Assembly (NCBI RefSeq): GCF_030651625.1 | Contig: NZ_JAUSCF010000026.1 | Location: forward strand, 49,790-113,789 | Length of the DNA: 64,000 nucleotides | DNA from: Hydrogenophaga sp. | Lineage (GTDB): Bacteria > Pseudomonadota > Gammaproteobacteria > Burkholderiales > Burkholderiaceae_C | Reading direction: 5' to 3' | In this document: positions 34,900 through 44,614 of the stretch, in pieces | Position numbering within the stretch: the first letter of the stretch is position 1 | How the letters are laid out: the number at the start of each line of letters is the position of its first letter | The notes under the pieces: generated by a model | Told to the model about the DNA's origin: nothing | The model's database searches: none | Seen by the model: the letters and a program-made list of their open reading frames with translations, nothing else | Made by a program: the position numbers and the translations under genes

Positions 34900-36472
34900 G
34901 GGCGCCCCCCAGGTCAATGCCGCGGGTGGAGATCTGTGAGAAGTACAGACCCAGGTCGGACGACTGCGGGTCGTAGGCCGACTTGCTCTGGCTGCCCATG
35001 GACAAGCGCACCAGGGTGGCGGCTTCCGGGTTCTGCCAGTCTTCGGGCACGCGCTGTCCGTTGGCCACACCGCGCAGCACCACCTGGTGTCGGATGAGTG
35101 CGTCAATGGCCGGGCCGAGCTTGACCGCCTCGTCCACCTTGGAGAGCACCACGCCATGAAGCGAGCGCGACTGGAACGAGGTGAGCACGTCGTCGATCGT
35201 GTCGCCATGGGCCCCGGCGTTGAGCACCAGCACCTTCTTCACGTTGGGCATATCGAGCATGTCGAGCATGTCCTGGATGCGCTGGTCGCGCTGGCCAAGG
35301 CCGGCGGTGTCGATGATGACCATGCGCTTGTTGGCCAGCAGGCTCAGCAGGTCCTTGAGGGCGGCGCGGTCGTGAGCCAGGTGGGCCACCACGCCCATGA
35401 GGCGGCCGTAGGCGCGCAGCTGTTCGTAGCCGGAGACACGGTAGCTGTCCAGCGTGATGAGACCGACGCTGCCGGCGCCGAACTGCTTCACGCACTGGGC
35501 GGCGAGCTTGGCCGCCGTGGTGGTCTTGCCCACGCCGGTGGCGCCAATGAGGGAGATCACGCCACCTTCGTCACACAGGCCGGCGCCAGGCGCTGCCACC
35601 TTGAGGTTGCGGGTGATCACGTCCATGACCCAGCGCACCGCCTCGGCGGGCGAGGCGTCCACCGACACGCGCTCCAGCACGGCGCGCGACATGGCCGGCG
35701 AATAACCGGAGCGGATGAGCTTGAGCATGAGGTTGGACTGGATCGGGTGCTGCTTGGAAGAACCCAGCCAGGCCAGGGTGTTGAAGCGCTCTTCGATCAT
35801 GTCCTTGAGCGCGTTCAGATCCACGTTCGAGGAGGCGTTGCGGCCGTCGTTGCCAGCCCGGCGCGGGGGTGTGGAGTCTTCAAACGCGGGGGGCGTCGAA
35901 CTGCGGGTGCGAATGGGCTGCGGCATTTGCGCCGCGACCGCTGGTCTCTCTGGCGCGTTGAAGCGCTGCACCGGCACTTCGATGGGCTGGGCGCGGGTCT
36001 GGATGGGCGACTGTGCGTGCAGCGGCTGGCGAACAGGTGCCTGGGCTGGTGCCGCCAAGGGCGCGGCAAAAATGGCGTGGGACGCTGCGGCGGGCACCGG
36101 GGCTTCCACCTGACCGGTGAGGGCCTCGCGGCGCTTGCGCAGCATGCGTTCGCGCACATAGTCCTGGAACGACAGCGTGCTCATGGACAGGGCTTCGGTG
36201 TCGTTCTCCACCGAGTCGGAAGGAGCTGCCTGGGGTGCTGATTGCGCAGCGCGTTCACTCAACGTGGCGCGAGGGCGGGCAGTGGCGCGTTGTGGCTGTT
36301 CGGCCTGTGCAGAAGCCGCCAGGGTGCCCAGACTCTCTTCGGCGGCGGCCATCACTTCAAAACCGTGATCGGTGTTGCGTGTGGAGAGGATGACGGCGCT
36401 ATCGCCCAGGGCGTGGCGTGCCTTGGCCATGGCTTCGCGCGAGGTGGGGGCGGTGAATCGCTGGATGTTCAT
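34892..36472 (-). CDS. flhF: Flagellar SRP-like GTPase FlhF
   Basis: 526 residues. It starts MNIQRFTAPTSREAMAKARH with DSAVILSTRNTDHGFEVMAA, the FlhF N-terminal domain. A Pro/Ala/Gln-rich linker (about 75-205) follows, then the NG GTPase domain: GATGVGKTTTAAKLAAQCVK near 310 (G1), LITLDSYRVSGYEQLRAYG, VIIDTAGLGQRD (G3) and VVLSKVDEAVKLG (G4). FlhF sets number and position of flagella, usually with FlhG. The gene overlaps flhA by 4 nt (ATGA) and the next gene by 8 nt, so the three are coupled. Confidence 0.95.
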   Translation of the reverse strand: MNIQRFTAPTSREAMAKARHALGDSAVILSTRNTDHGFEVMAAAEESLGTLAASAQAEQPQRATARPRATLSERAAQSAPQAAPSDSVENDTEALSMSTLSFQDYVRERMLRKRREALTGQVEAPVPAAASHAIFAAPLAAPAQAPVRQPLHAQSPIQTRAQPIEVPVQRFNAPERPAVAAQMPQPIRTRSSTPPAFEDSTPPRRAGNDGRNASSNVDLNALKDMIEERFNTLAWLGSSKQHPIQSNLMLKLIRSGYSPAMSRAVLERVSVDASPAEAVRWVMDVITRNLKVAAPGAGLCDEGGVISLIGATGVGKTTTAAKLAAQCVKQFGAGSVGLITLDSYRVSGYEQLRAYGRLMGVVAHLAHDRAALKDLLSLLANKRMVIIDTAGLGQRDQRIQDMLDMLDMPNVKKVLVLNAGAHGDTIDDVLTSFQSRSLHGVVLSKVDEAVKLGPAIDALIRHQVVLRGVANGQRVPEDWQNPEAATLVRLSMGSQSKSAYDPQSSDLGLYFSQISTRGIDLGGAHV

Positions 36473-38550
36473 GATGTCATTTCTCCAAGAATCGGGCCAA
36501 TGCGGATCAGGTGGGTTTCAGGAATTTCGCTGTGGGCGAGCACTTGCAGACGGGGTGCGGCGCGGCGCAGCAGGCGGGACATGGCATTGCGGATGGCATC
36601 GGGCACCAGCAGGCAGGCGGGCACGCCCTTCTCTTCCTGCCGGTTGGCGATGTCGGTGGCGGACTTGCTCAGCATCTCGGCCACGCCAGGGTCCAGCGCA
36701 CCGGCGTTCTGGCCCGAGAGCGCCTGCATCAGCAGACGCTCAAGGCCCGGTTCGATGGCAATCACTTCGAGCTCTTTGACCGGGCCGTAGATCTGCTGGA
36801 CGATGGCCGGGGCCAGCGCCATGCGCACGCGGCGGGCCAGTTCCAGCGGGTCGGTGGTGTGGGGGGCGTGTTCGGCAATGGCTTCGATGATGGTGCGGAT
36901 GTCCCGCACATGCACCGACTCTTCCAGCAGCAGCTGCAGCACTTTCTGGAAGGTGGCGACGGAAATCATTTTGGGCACGACTTCTTCGATCAGTTTGGGG
37001 GCCAGGCGGGTCACGTGTTCGACCAGGTCCTGGGTCTCCGTCCGGCTCAGCAACTTGGCGGCCTGGACTTGCATCAAGTGTGAAAGATGCGTGGCGAGCA
37101 CAGTCTCGGAATCAACCACGGTAAAACCGGCCATCTGCGCGTTTTCCTTCTGCTTTTCCTCGATCCAGTGCGCCGGCAGGCCAAAAGCAGGGTCGGTCGT
37201 GGGGGTGCCGATCAGCGGCGTGCCGATGCCACCCGGGTCGATGGCCAGGAACTGGCCAGGGAAGACCTCGCCCTCGCCCACCACCACGCCGCGCAGGGTG
37301 ATGCGGTAGGCGCTGGGGCGCAATTCCAGGTTGTCGCGCACGTGCACGGCCGGCGGCAGAAAGCCCACTTCCTGCGCAAACTTTTTGCGCACGCCCTTGA
37401 TGCGGGTGAGCAGGTCGCCCTGGCGGGTCTTGTCGACCATGGCGATCAGGCGGTAGCCCAGCTCCAGACCCAGCAGATCCACCGGCTGCAGATCGTCCCA
37501 GGTGGCTTCGCCGTCGTTGGTGGCCTCGGGTTCACTGCTTTCGACCGGCTTGGGTGCGTTTTCCTGCTGGTAGCGCCAGTAGGTGAGCGCGGCCAGCAAG
37601 GCTGCGAAGATCAGGAACACCGTGTGCGGCATGCCGGGGATGATGCCCAGCAGGAACAGCACCGAAGCGGCAATGCCCAGCACGCGCGAGGAACTGAACA
37701 TCTGGGTGGTGACCTGCTTGCCCAGGTCGTTGCCCTTGCCCACGCGCGACACCACCATGGCCGCAGCCACCGAGATCAGCAGCGAGGGAATCTGTGCCAC
37801 CAGCGCATCACCCACCGCCAGCAGGATGTAGCTGTTGGCCGCATCGCCAGCCGACAGGCCGTGCTGCATCATGCCGATGGCAAAGCCGCCGATGATGTTG
37901 ATGATCAGGATCAGGATGCCTGCAATGGCATCGCCACGAACGAACTTGGCAGCGCCGTCCATGGAGCCGAAGAACTCGGCCTCTTCGCCCACTTCGGAAC
38001 GGCGGCGCTTGGCTTCCTTCTCGTCGATCAGGCCAGCGCCCAGGTCGGCGTCAATGGCCATCTGCTTGCCGGGCATCGCGTCCAGGGTGAAGCGGGCCGA
38101 CACCTCGGCGATGCGCTCCGAGCCTTTGGTGATCACGATGAAGTTGATCACCACCAGGATGATGAACACCACAAAACCGACCGCGAAGTTGCCGCCGATC
38201 AGGAAATGACCAAAGGCCTCGATCACCGCACCCGCCGCGCCCGGGCCGGTGTGGCCTTCGAGCAGCACCACGCGCGTGGAGGCCACGTTGAGCGACAGGC
38301 GCAGCAGCGTGGTCAGCAGCAGCACCGTGGGAAAGACCGAGAAGTCCAGCGGGCGCTGCATGTAGGCGGCAACCATCATCACCACCAGGGCGAGCGCGAT
38401 GTTGAGCGTAAAGAAGGTGTCCAGCAGCCAGGGTGGCAGCGGCAGCACCATCATCGACAGCACCGTCATCACCAGCATGGGTGCGGCCAGGCCGCCGGCG
38501 AGCGCGCCGTTGCGGCGGAACCATTGCTGCAGGGGCAACAGAGCGTTCAT
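36469..38550 (-). CDS. flhA: Flagellar type III export gate protein FlhA
   Basis: 693 residues, the family norm. Eight hydrophobic segments occupy about 20-325. The conserved FHIPEP loop is represented by KGSERIAEVSARFTLDAMPG then KQMAIDADLGAGLIDEKEAK. The C-terminal cytoplasmic domain (about 360-693) has DNLELRPSAYRITLRGVVVG and HLSHLMQVQAAKLLSRTE. It forms the nonameric ring under the export gate. It overlaps flhB and flhF by 4 nt each. Confidence 0.97.
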   Translation of the reverse strand: MNALLPLQQWFRRNGALAGGLAAPMLVMTVLSMMVLPLPPWLLDTFFTLNIALALVVMMVAAYMQRPLDFSVFPTVLLLTTLLRLSLNVASTRVVLLEGHTGPGAAGAVIEAFGHFLIGGNFAVGFVVFIILVVINFIVITKGSERIAEVSARFTLDAMPGKQMAIDADLGAGLIDEKEAKRRRSEVGEEAEFFGSMDGAAKFVRGDAIAGILILIINIIGGFAIGMMQHGLSAGDAANSYILLAVGDALVAQIPSLLISVAAAMVVSRVGKGNDLGKQVTTQMFSSSRVLGIAASVLFLLGIIPGMPHTVFLIFAALLAALTYWRYQQENAPKPVESSEPEATNDGEATWDDLQPVDLLGLELGYRLIAMVDKTRQGDLLTRIKGVRKKFAQEVGFLPPAVHVRDNLELRPSAYRITLRGVVVGEGEVFPGQFLAIDPGGIGTPLIGTPTTDPAFGLPAHWIEEKQKENAQMAGFTVVDSETVLATHLSHLMQVQAAKLLSRTETQDLVEHVTRLAPKLIEEVVPKMISVATFQKVLQLLLEESVHVRDIRTIIEAIAEHAPHTTDPLELARRVRMALAPAIVQQIYGPVKELEVIAIEPGLERLLMQALSGQNAGALDPGVAEMLSKSATDIANRQEEKGVPACLLVPDAIRNAMSRLLRRAAPRLQVLAHSEIPETHLIRIGPILGEMTS

Positions 38551-39713
38551 CGGGTTTCCTCCGTGCGTGCTGTGGCCACGGCTTTGTGGTGGGGATCGAG
38601 TTCAGGCGGCACCTGCGGCGTGGGCATCTCGCCGGGCATGACGCCCTCGCCTTTCATGGCGGCCTTGAGCTGGTACACATAGGCCAGCACCTGCGCCACG
38701 GCGGTGTACAGCGCCGATGGAATTTCGTCGTCAATTTCTGCATGGGCGTACAGGGCACGCGCCAGCATGGGGGCCTGCAAAACCGGCACCTTGTTGGCCT
38801 GGGCCACTTCGCGGATCTTCATGGCCAGCAGATCCGCACCCTTGGCCACCACGCGCGGTGCGCCCATGGTGGCGTCGTCGTACTTGATGGCCACGGCATA
38901 GTGGGTCGGGTTCATCACCACCAGATCGGCCTTGGGCACGGCGCCAATGCTGTTGCGCTGCGCCAGCTGACGCTGCCGTGCCCGGCGCTGCCCTTTCACA
39001 TGCGGGTCGCCTTCCATTTCCTTGTGTTCGCGCTTCACTTCCTGGTGCGACATGCGCATCTTCTGCGCGTGCAGAAACTTTTGCGCCGGTACGTCCAGCA
39101 CCGCGACCAGCAGGATCACGGTGAGCAACAAGCCCACACCCAGCGAGAGCCAGCTGCCCAGCTGACCCAGTGCGCCTTCCAGCGGGCGCATCAGCAAGGT
39201 GGCGAACTGTTCCACATGAGCAGAGATGAACTGCCAGGCCACCAGCCCCACCAGAATGATGATGCCGGTGAGCTTCAACACCTCCACCAGTTGCTGTTTG
39301 GAGAACAGCCGCTTGATGCCGGCCAGCGGGCTCAGGCGTGTGAGGTCTGGGGTGATGGGCTTGAGGCTGTAGGCGTAGCTGCCGGCCGCCACCGTGGTGG
39401 CCATGGCCAACGCCAGCACCAGCACACCCAGTGGCAGATAAATCACCAGCCCGTCGCCAAACGCCCCAGCCAGCCGCTCGACCACCCCTTGCGGGTGCTG
39501 CAGGGTGGCATGGTCAAAACGCAGCTGCCTTTGCAAGGCGCTGCGCAACATCTCGAACCCCATGGGCGCCAGCACCATCAGCACGGCCGCGCCACCCCCC
39601 AATACCGCCAGATTCGACAAGTCCTTGGAGCGCGCAACCTGGCCGTCCTGCCGCGCCTTTTTCAGGCGCTGCGGCGTCGCGGGTAGGTTCTTGTCCTGAC
39701 TGGAAGATTCCAT
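38547..39713 (-). CDS. flhB: Flagellar type III export switch protein FlhB
   Basis: 388 residues. The N-terminal half has four hydrophobic segments after MESSSQDKNLPATPQRLKKA. The cytoplasmic domain carries the autocleavage motif NPTH at about 268-271 (VVMNPTHYAVAIKYDDATMG), which switches export from hook to filament substrates. A short Pro-rich tail ends the protein. FliK (56458) is its expected partner for hook-length control. Confidence 0.96.
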   Translation of the reverse strand: MESSSQDKNLPATPQRLKKARQDGQVARSKDLSNLAVLGGGAAVLMVLAPMGFEMLRSALQRQLRFDHATLQHPQGVVERLAGAFGDGLVIYLPLGVLVLALAMATTVAAGSYAYSLKPITPDLTRLSPLAGIKRLFSKQQLVEVLKLTGIIILVGLVAWQFISAHVEQFATLLMRPLEGALGQLGSWLSLGVGLLLTVILLVAVLDVPAQKFLHAQKMRMSHQEVKREHKEMEGDPHVKGQRRARQRQLAQRNSIGAVPKADLVVMNPTHYAVAIKYDDATMGAPRVVAKGADLLAMKIREVAQANKVPVLQAPMLARALYAHAEIDDEIPSALYTAVAQVLAYVYQLKAAMKGEGVMPGEMPTPQVPPELDPHHKAVATARTEETR

Positions 39714-39825
39714 GGTTCTGGCTCACTGGGTGGGTGAGACAGATTGTGGAAGTGGGGTTGGAAAACTAAAGGGGAATAAGGGGGGGTGGAACCGTGCTTA
39801 TTCGGATTCCTGCCTTTCCAGTCAC

Positions 39826-40430
39826 TTTTTTCTCCGGAGGCTTGGTGTGGCCGGGTCTCGCCCCGGCGGGCGAGGCACTTTTCTTTGCTTCGCCAAAGAA
39901 AAGTACCCAAAAGAAAGGCGAGCCGGAGTCCGGGCCGCTGCGCGGTTCCTTGCGCTGCTCGCGTCGCGGGGGAAATCCGCAAACTTGTCCGCTGCGCGGC
40001 CTTCGAACATGCGAATTTCTGATCCCCACGCCCCTGCGCTGCTCAGCCCGGCCACACGGCGGGGAGCGCGATCGGGACCGGACTCCCCCTCTCCGAGCCG
40101 TGCCTTCGCTTTTCCCCCGCTGGGGGCCGTGGTGGGGGCACGCCAGCCAAGCTACCGGAGGGAATGTCCCCGATCCCGTATTCCGCCGTCATGCGCTGGC
40201 GAGTAGCGCAGGTCCGGGCGGGACAAGGGGCGCGCATGTCTGAGCCGAAGGCGAGTTTGCGCGCACCCCCGCCTGGACCGAGCAACGCAGTGTGCCCGTA
40301 GCGAAGCGAAGGGACAGCGCATCCGGCTCGCCTTTCTTTGGCCTACGTTTCTTTGGCGAAGCAAAGAAAGGTAGGTCGGCTGCCGGGCCGAGACCCGGCC
40401 AAACCAAGCTTTCGGAGAAGGAAACTACCG
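39826..40430 (+). repeat. Long inverted-repeat element, copy A
   Basis: A region of about 600 bp without a convincing gene. The left end (TTTTTTCTCCGGAGGCTTGG, continuing through CTTTGCTTCGCCAAAG and AAAGGCGAGCCGG) is repeated in inverted orientation at the right end (about 40326-40426, CTTTCTTTGG, CTTTGGCGAAGCAAAG and GCTTTCGGAGA). These imperfect arms are about 95 nt long. The interior is also shared with copy B at 44832. Short frames inside it are not conserved between copies. Confidence 0.75.
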
Positions 40431-40440
40431 CGCGGAGAGG

Positions 40441-40478
40441 CCCCTCACCCCAGCCCTCTCCCCAGAGGGGCGAGGGAG
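40441..40478 (+). repeat. 38-bp repeat, inverted partner at 45116
   Basis: It begins CCCCTCACCCCAGCCCTCTC and is the perfect reverse complement of 45116-45153. It contains a short CCTCTCCCCAGAGG palindrome-like core. Confidence 0.8.
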
Positions 40479-40518
40479 TGAAGGCACGCTCGCCGTGGCG
40501 AGGATGGCAGGAAAGGCT

Positions 40519-41130
40519 CTAGAACCCCAGACTCGCCAGCAAATCGTCCACCTGCGCCTGATCGTTCACCACATCCGTGCGCCCTTCGGGATTCACCACC
40601 GGCCCAGCCAGCTCATAGGCCTGATCCTGTCCCGGCTGGCCAGAAGGTGCCGACTGCAGCAGCAGGCCCAGCAGCTGTTCTTCGATGGTGCTGGCCAGTT
40701 GCACCACGCGGTTGATCACCTGGCCGGTCAGGTCGTGAAAGTCCTGGGCCATCATGATGTCGGTCAGGCGGGCGTCGGTCTGTTCGCTGATGCGCACCAC
40801 GTCGTTGGACCATTCCATCAGCTCGGGCATGGCCTTGGCAAGTGCCGGCACGCGGCTGATGGTGTCGGCCAGTTTGCGGCCGCGGTCGGCCAGTTCGGCC
40901 TGTTCGTTCTTGCCCAGCTCCACGTGATTGAGCACTTTTTCCGCGGCCTCACCGGTGAGTCGTGCAATGTAGGAGAGGCGGCTTTGCGCGTCGGGCAGCT
41001 GGTCGACAGAGCCTTTGAGCTTGTCGGTGTAGCCCAGTTCTTTCAGTGCGTCGTGCAGTTGCCGGGTGATGGAGCCCAGCTGCTGGAACATTTCATTGCC
41101 GCCATTGGCTGTGGTTTGAGCGTCATGCAT
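40519..41130 (-). CDS. cheZ: Chemotaxis CheY-P phosphatase CheZ
   Basis: 203 residues from MHDAQTTANGGNEMFQQLGS; the ATG at 41130 has GGGAG upstream. The long helical hairpin is followed by MMAQDFHDLTGQVINRVVQL, holding the conserved Asp and the Gln that positions water for CheY-P hydrolysis. The C-terminal peptide QAQVDDLLASLGF is the CheY-docking helix. It lies 13 nt downstream of cheY. Confidence 0.95.
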   Translation of the reverse strand: MHDAQTTANGGNEMFQQLGSITRQLHDALKELGYTDKLKGSVDQLPDAQSRLSYIARLTGEAAEKVLNHVELGKNEQAELADRGRKLADTISRVPALAKAMPELMEWSNDVVRISEQTDARLTDIMMAQDFHDLTGQVINRVVQLASTIEEQLLGLLLQSAPSGQPGQDQAYELAGPVVNPEGRTDVVNDQAQVDDLLASLGF

Positions 41131-41143
41131 GGTCGTGCTCCCC

Positions 41144-41530
41144 TCACAGGCCGAGTTTCTTGAAGATGTTGGCCATCTTGTCTTCCAGCGTGGCCTTGGT
41201 GAAGGGCTTGACGATGTAGCCGGCCGCTCCGTTTTGAGCCGCCAGAACGATGTCCTCCTTGCGCGCCTCGGCCGTGACCATGAGCACCGGCAGGTGCTTG
41301 AGCTTTTCGTCTTTCTTGATCTCGGCAAGCAGCTCGAAGCCGTTCATGTTCGGCATGTTGATATCGGACACCACGAAGTTGAAATTGCCGTTGCGCAGCT
41401 TGTTCAGCGCGATGGCGCCATCTTCGGCCTCGTCGGCGTCGGCATGACCGATTTCTTTGAGGAGGTTGCGCACGATGCGGCGCATCGTGGAGAAGTCGTC
41501 AACGATCAGGAATTTCATCGGGGTGGACAT
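41144..41530 (-). CDS. cheY: Chemotaxis response regulator CheY
   Basis: 128 residues, a single receiver domain. The acid pair is Asp11-Asp12, the phosphoacceptor Asp56 ([12 protein letters not shown]), the switch Thr86 and Lys108 (YIVKPFTKA). GGAGG lies 9 nt before the ATG at 41530. Phosphorylated CheY binds FliM and FliN and changes rotation. The kinase CheA is not in this window. Confidence 0.97.
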   Translation of the reverse strand: MSTPMKFLIVDDFSTMRRIVRNLLKEIGHADADEAEDGAIALNKLRNGNFNFVVSDINMPNMNGFELLAEIKKDEKLKHLPVLMVTAEARKEDIVLAAQNGAAGYIVKPFTKATLEDKMANIFKKLGL

Positions 41531-41601
41531 GCAGGCCTCCGTCGGAGCGGTTTGAGCAGATAAATGGAGCGAAAAACGGGCGAATGAGGGGCAGCGGCGA
41601 C

Positions 41602-42534
41602 TCAGCGACCGCTTTGTATGGGAATCTTCGTCACTTGGGGCGAAATCTGAAGGGCTGAATTGGGTGTGCTGGCCGGCATCAGGCGCTCCTGGGCGTCTTG
41701 CGTCATCACGACGATGCTGATGCGGCGATTGATGGGGTCGGTGGGCGCTTGCGGCCGCAACAGCTGGCTGGACGCCAGACCCTCCACGCGCAACAACCGG
41801 TTGTCAGGCAGGCCCCCGACCACGAGTTCGCGGCGTGAGGCGTTGGCCCGGTCGGACGAGAGTTCCCAGTTGCTGTAGCCGCGCTCGCCGCTGCCATAAG
41901 GCGTGGCATCGGTGTGGCCAGCCAGTGCGATGCGGTTCTCCACATCGGCCAGCGCGGCGCCGATGCCCCGCAGGATGGAACTCATGTACGGCTTCACCAG
42001 CGCGCTGCCGGTGTCGAACATGGGCCGGTTCTGTTCATCGACGATCTGGATGTGCAGACCATCGACCGTGGTCTCCAGCTGAATCTGCGAGCCGTACTCG
42101 GCGAGTTGGGGGTTGGAGGTAATGAGCGAGGCGATTTTTTTCTGCAGATCGCTGATGCGCTCGGCTTCCTGGCGCTGCTGCTCTGCCTTGGCCATCTGGG
42201 TCCACATGGTCTTGGCGGCGCGTTCGGCGTCTCCTCCGTCCACCTGGCCGGCCGACTTGCTCAGATCGCGCCCGCCACCGGGCAGGATGCTGTTGCTGTT
42301 GCCGGTGCCGTCACCGCCCATGAGCGAGACTTTCACCGGATTGCTGAAATAGCTGGCAATGCCCTGCAGTTCACCCTTGGAGGTGGAGCCCAGCAGCCAC
42401 ATGAGCAGAAAGAACGCCATCATGGCGGTCACGAAGTCGGCGTAGGCAATCTTCCAGGCGCCCCCATGAGCGGCATGCCCGGATTTCTTGATGCGCTTGA
42501 TGATGATAGGCTGTAGTTTCTTTCCGTCGGCCAT
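41602..42534 (-). CDS. motB: Flagellar motor stator protein MotB
   Basis: 310 residues. One membrane segment (about 28-48) carries the proton-binding Asp33 in [20 protein letters not shown]. The OmpA-like peptidoglycan-binding domain (about 150-275) includes [15 protein letters not shown] and [17 protein letters not shown]. It follows motA by about 50 nt. Confidence 0.96.
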   Translation of the reverse strand: MADGKKLQPIIIKRIKKSGHAAHGGAWKIAYADFVTAMMAFFLLMWLLGSTSKGELQGIASYFSNPVKVSLMGGDGTGNSNSILPGGGRDLSKSAGQVDGGDAERAAKTMWTQMAKAEQQRQEAERISDLQKKIASLITSNPQLAEYGSQIQLETTVDGLHIQIVDEQNRPMFDTGSALVKPYMSSILRGIGAALADVENRIALAGHTDATPYGSGERGYSNWELSSDRANASRRELVVGGLPDNRLLRVEGLASSQLLRPQAPTDPINRRISIVVMTQDAQERLMPASTPNSALQISPQVTKIPIQSGR

Positions 42535-42584
42535 GGGGGTGCTCCGTTGCGTGCGATATCAGTGCGGTGCTGGCTGCGTCAGGC

Positions 42585-43454
42585 TCAGGCCGGCGCCTTC
42601 TTGCCCTTGACGTGGCCTTCAAGCTCTGTGAAGGTGGGTCGCTCGGTGGACTGCAGCACCTTGCGGCCGAATTCGATCGCGGTGGCAGGCGCGTAGCCCT
42701 GCATGCTGGCCAGCAGCGTGCTCTTGATGCACTGCAGTTCCTTGGTGCCCTCTTCCATCTTCTGGTCGATCACGCCGGCCAGCGGTTCGGCAATGGCGTA
42801 GGCCAGAAAAATGCCGAGGAAGGTACCCACCAGGGCAGAGCCGATCATGGCGCCCAGCACCGCTGGTGGCTGGCCCACCGATCCCATGGTCTTGATCACG
42901 CCCAGCACGGCGGCCACGATGCCAAAGGCCGGCAGGCCCCCGGCCACGCGGGTGATGGCAGCCACCGGGGCATGGGCTTCCTGATGGTGGGTTTCGATCT
43001 CGCTGTCCATCAGCGATTCGATCTCGTGTGCGTTCAGGTTGCCAGAGACCATCATGCGCAGGTAGTCGGTGATGAACTCGACCACGTGGTGGTCACTCGC
43101 AATGGCGGGGTACTTTTTGAACACGGCGGAGTCGTGCGGATTCTCCACGTCCTGCTCGATCGCCATCAGGCCTTCCTTGCGCGCCTTCTGCAACAGGTCG
43201 TACTGCAGCGCAAGCAGCTGCATGTAGCGTTCCTTGGTGTACTTCGAACCCTTGAGCGCCATGGGAATGGCCTTCAGCGTGGCCTTGAGCACCTTGGGCT
43301 GGTTGTTCACCACGAAGGCGCCAATCGCTCCGCCGCCGATGATCAGCATCTCCAGCGGCAAAGCTTTCATGATCACAGCCATGTTGCCGCCCGCGATCGC
43401 AAAACCGCCAAATATGCAGCCGAGGGCGAGGAGGTATCCGATGATGACAAACAT
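42585..43454 (-). CDS. motA: Flagellar motor stator protein MotA
   Basis: 289 residues with four hydrophobic segments. It starts MFVIIGYLLALGCIFGGFAI, with GGGAIGAFVVNNQPKV next and a large cytoplasmic loop (about 65-170). PAFGIVAAVLGVIKTMGSVG carries the conserved Pro near the third segment. A proton-driven stator with MotB. No good sigma-28 site is visible in the 154 nt upstream, so read-through from flhDC or an undetected promoter must drive it. Confidence 0.96.
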   Translation of the reverse strand: MFVIIGYLLALGCIFGGFAIAGGNMAVIMKALPLEMLIIGGGAIGAFVVNNQPKVLKATLKAIPMALKGSKYTKERYMQLLALQYDLLQKARKEGLMAIEQDVENPHDSAVFKKYPAIASDHHVVEFITDYLRMMVSGNLNAHEIESLMDSEIETHHQEAHAPVAAITRVAGGLPAFGIVAAVLGVIKTMGSVGQPPAVLGAMIGSALVGTFLGIFLAYAIAEPLAGVIDQKMEEGTKELQCIKSTLLASMQGYAPATAIEFGRKVLQSTERPTFTELEGHVKGKKAPA

Positions 43455-43608
43455 GTTCGTGAGCCTGAAACAGAACGCAAGGCGCGGGCGCCAGCGTGGT
43501 GTGGAGGAGTAGCTATCTAGCGGTCAACTCTATGGGCGATCGACGCGGGCCATAAACGCGAAATGGACCCGCATCGGGGTCCATTTCAAGGTTTGCGCGC
43601 AGGCGCGA

Positions 43609-44151
43609 TCAGTGCAAACGCAATCCACCGCTGCTGGCTGCGCCCTTGCCAGCGCGCGCTGGTGGCTCGCACATGCCGCAGATGAAGTTGCGGGCGTTTT
43701 CGTAGGGTTCGGTCACGAAGTGACCGCCGCAGCAGGAGCACTTGGTGAGCGTGAGCATGCCGTTGTCCACAAACTTCACCAGGCGCCAGGCGCGGGTGAT
43801 GGACAGCAGCGGCTCGATCGAGCTGGCCTGCATTTGTTCTGCGTAGAGCCGGAAGGCCTTGATCACGGTGTCGATCTCTTCCAGCGCGCTGGTCTTGGAG
43901 AGGTACTCGTGGATGTTCAGGAACAGCGACGAATGGATGTTGGGCTGCCAGGTCAGGAACCAGTCGGTTGAAAAAGGCAACTGGCCTTTCGAAGGGCTCT
44001 TGCCCGCCACTTCCTTGTACAGCCGCAACAGACGCTCATAAGACAGGCTGGTTTCGTACTCCAGCACCTGCAGGCGGGCACCCAGCTGAATCAGGGAGAT
44101 GGCGCGCTCGATGTCACGAGACTCGGTGAGGATGCTTTTTTGCGTGGCCAT
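43609..44151 (-). CDS. flhC: Flagellar master regulator subunit FlhC
   Basis: 180 residues from MATQKSILTESRDIERAISL; the ATG at 44151 has TGGAG 7 nt upstream, and a 16-residue longer form lacks family similarity. A zinc site near the C-terminus is formed by the Cys residues in TKCSCCGGHF and NFICGMCEPP. FlhC binds DNA as FlhD4C2 and activates early flagellar operons. The gap to flhD holds a structured repeat. Confidence 0.95.
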   Translation of the reverse strand: MATQKSILTESRDIERAISLIQLGARLQVLEYETSLSYERLLRLYKEVAGKSPSKGQLPFSTDWFLTWQPNIHSSLFLNIHEYLSKTSALEEIDTVIKAFRLYAEQMQASSIEPLLSITRAWRLVKFVDNGMLTLTKCSCCGGHFVTEPYENARNFICGMCEPPARAGKGAASSGGLRLH

Positions 44152-44187
44152 GTCGAACTCCAGAGGTGGCGAGAGTGAAGTGTCTTG

Positions 44188-44274
44188 ATCCAGAGACATC
44201 GAGGATCCGGCTCCGCCGGTCCCAGATGTCGCCCCCCTTACAGGGGGGTGGCGCCGAAGGCGACGCGGGGGGTA
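44188..44274 (-). repeat. Three-hairpin intergenic element, copy 14 (flhD-flhC gap)
   Basis: Minus-strand copy that begins right after the flhD stop. The outer arms are GACATC/GATGTC; the inner arms CCGGC/GCCGG. The first hairpin uses TCGCCTTCGGCG and the C-run hairpin is CCCCC-TGTAA-GGGGG. It splits the two subunits of the master regulator. Confidence 0.8.
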
Positions 44275-44275
44275 G

Positions 44276-44614
44276 TCAATGAGCGACGCTCATTGACTCC
44301 GCAAACTTTCCGGCCATCAGAATGCTGGCATGCAGCTGCGTGGTGGTGGCGTTGTCCACCTTCTTCACGTTGTGGTTGGTCAGCAGGTTCCACACCAGGT
44401 CATCGTCCACACGGAAGCGGCACAGCAGCATGTTGCTCGAAGCGATCTTGAGCAGCTGAGCGGTGGAGAGCATGCCCAGCAGGTCAGCGGCTTCCTCGCT
44501 CACACCCAGACGAAACAGGGCTTCAGCGCGGTCCTTGCGGATCAGGTTCTGGGCCAGCATCAGGTAGGTCAGGTTGGCTTCGCGGATTTCAGCCAAGAGT
44601 TGTTCGCTGTCCAT
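44276..44614 (-). CDS. flhD: Flagellar master regulator subunit FlhD
   Basis: 112 residues. It reads MDSEQLLAEIREANLTYLML then AQNLIRKDRAEALFRLGVSE, the FlhD signature. TTAGGAG lies 7 nt before the ATG. Together with FlhC it sits at the top of the flagellar cascade. Its upstream region (44615-44831) is the place to look for global control of motility. Confidence 0.95.
   Translation of the reverse strand: MDSEQLLAEIREANLTYLMLAQNLIRKDRAEALFRLGVSEEAADLLGMLSTAQLLKIASSNMLLCRFRVDDDLVWNLLTNHNVKKVDNATTTQLHASILMAGKFAESMSVAH

Noticed and set aside
39826..40430. Several overlapping short frames in the long repeat region
   Set aside because: Frames on both strands overlap each other, are not conserved with the second copy at 44832 and have repeat-derived composition.
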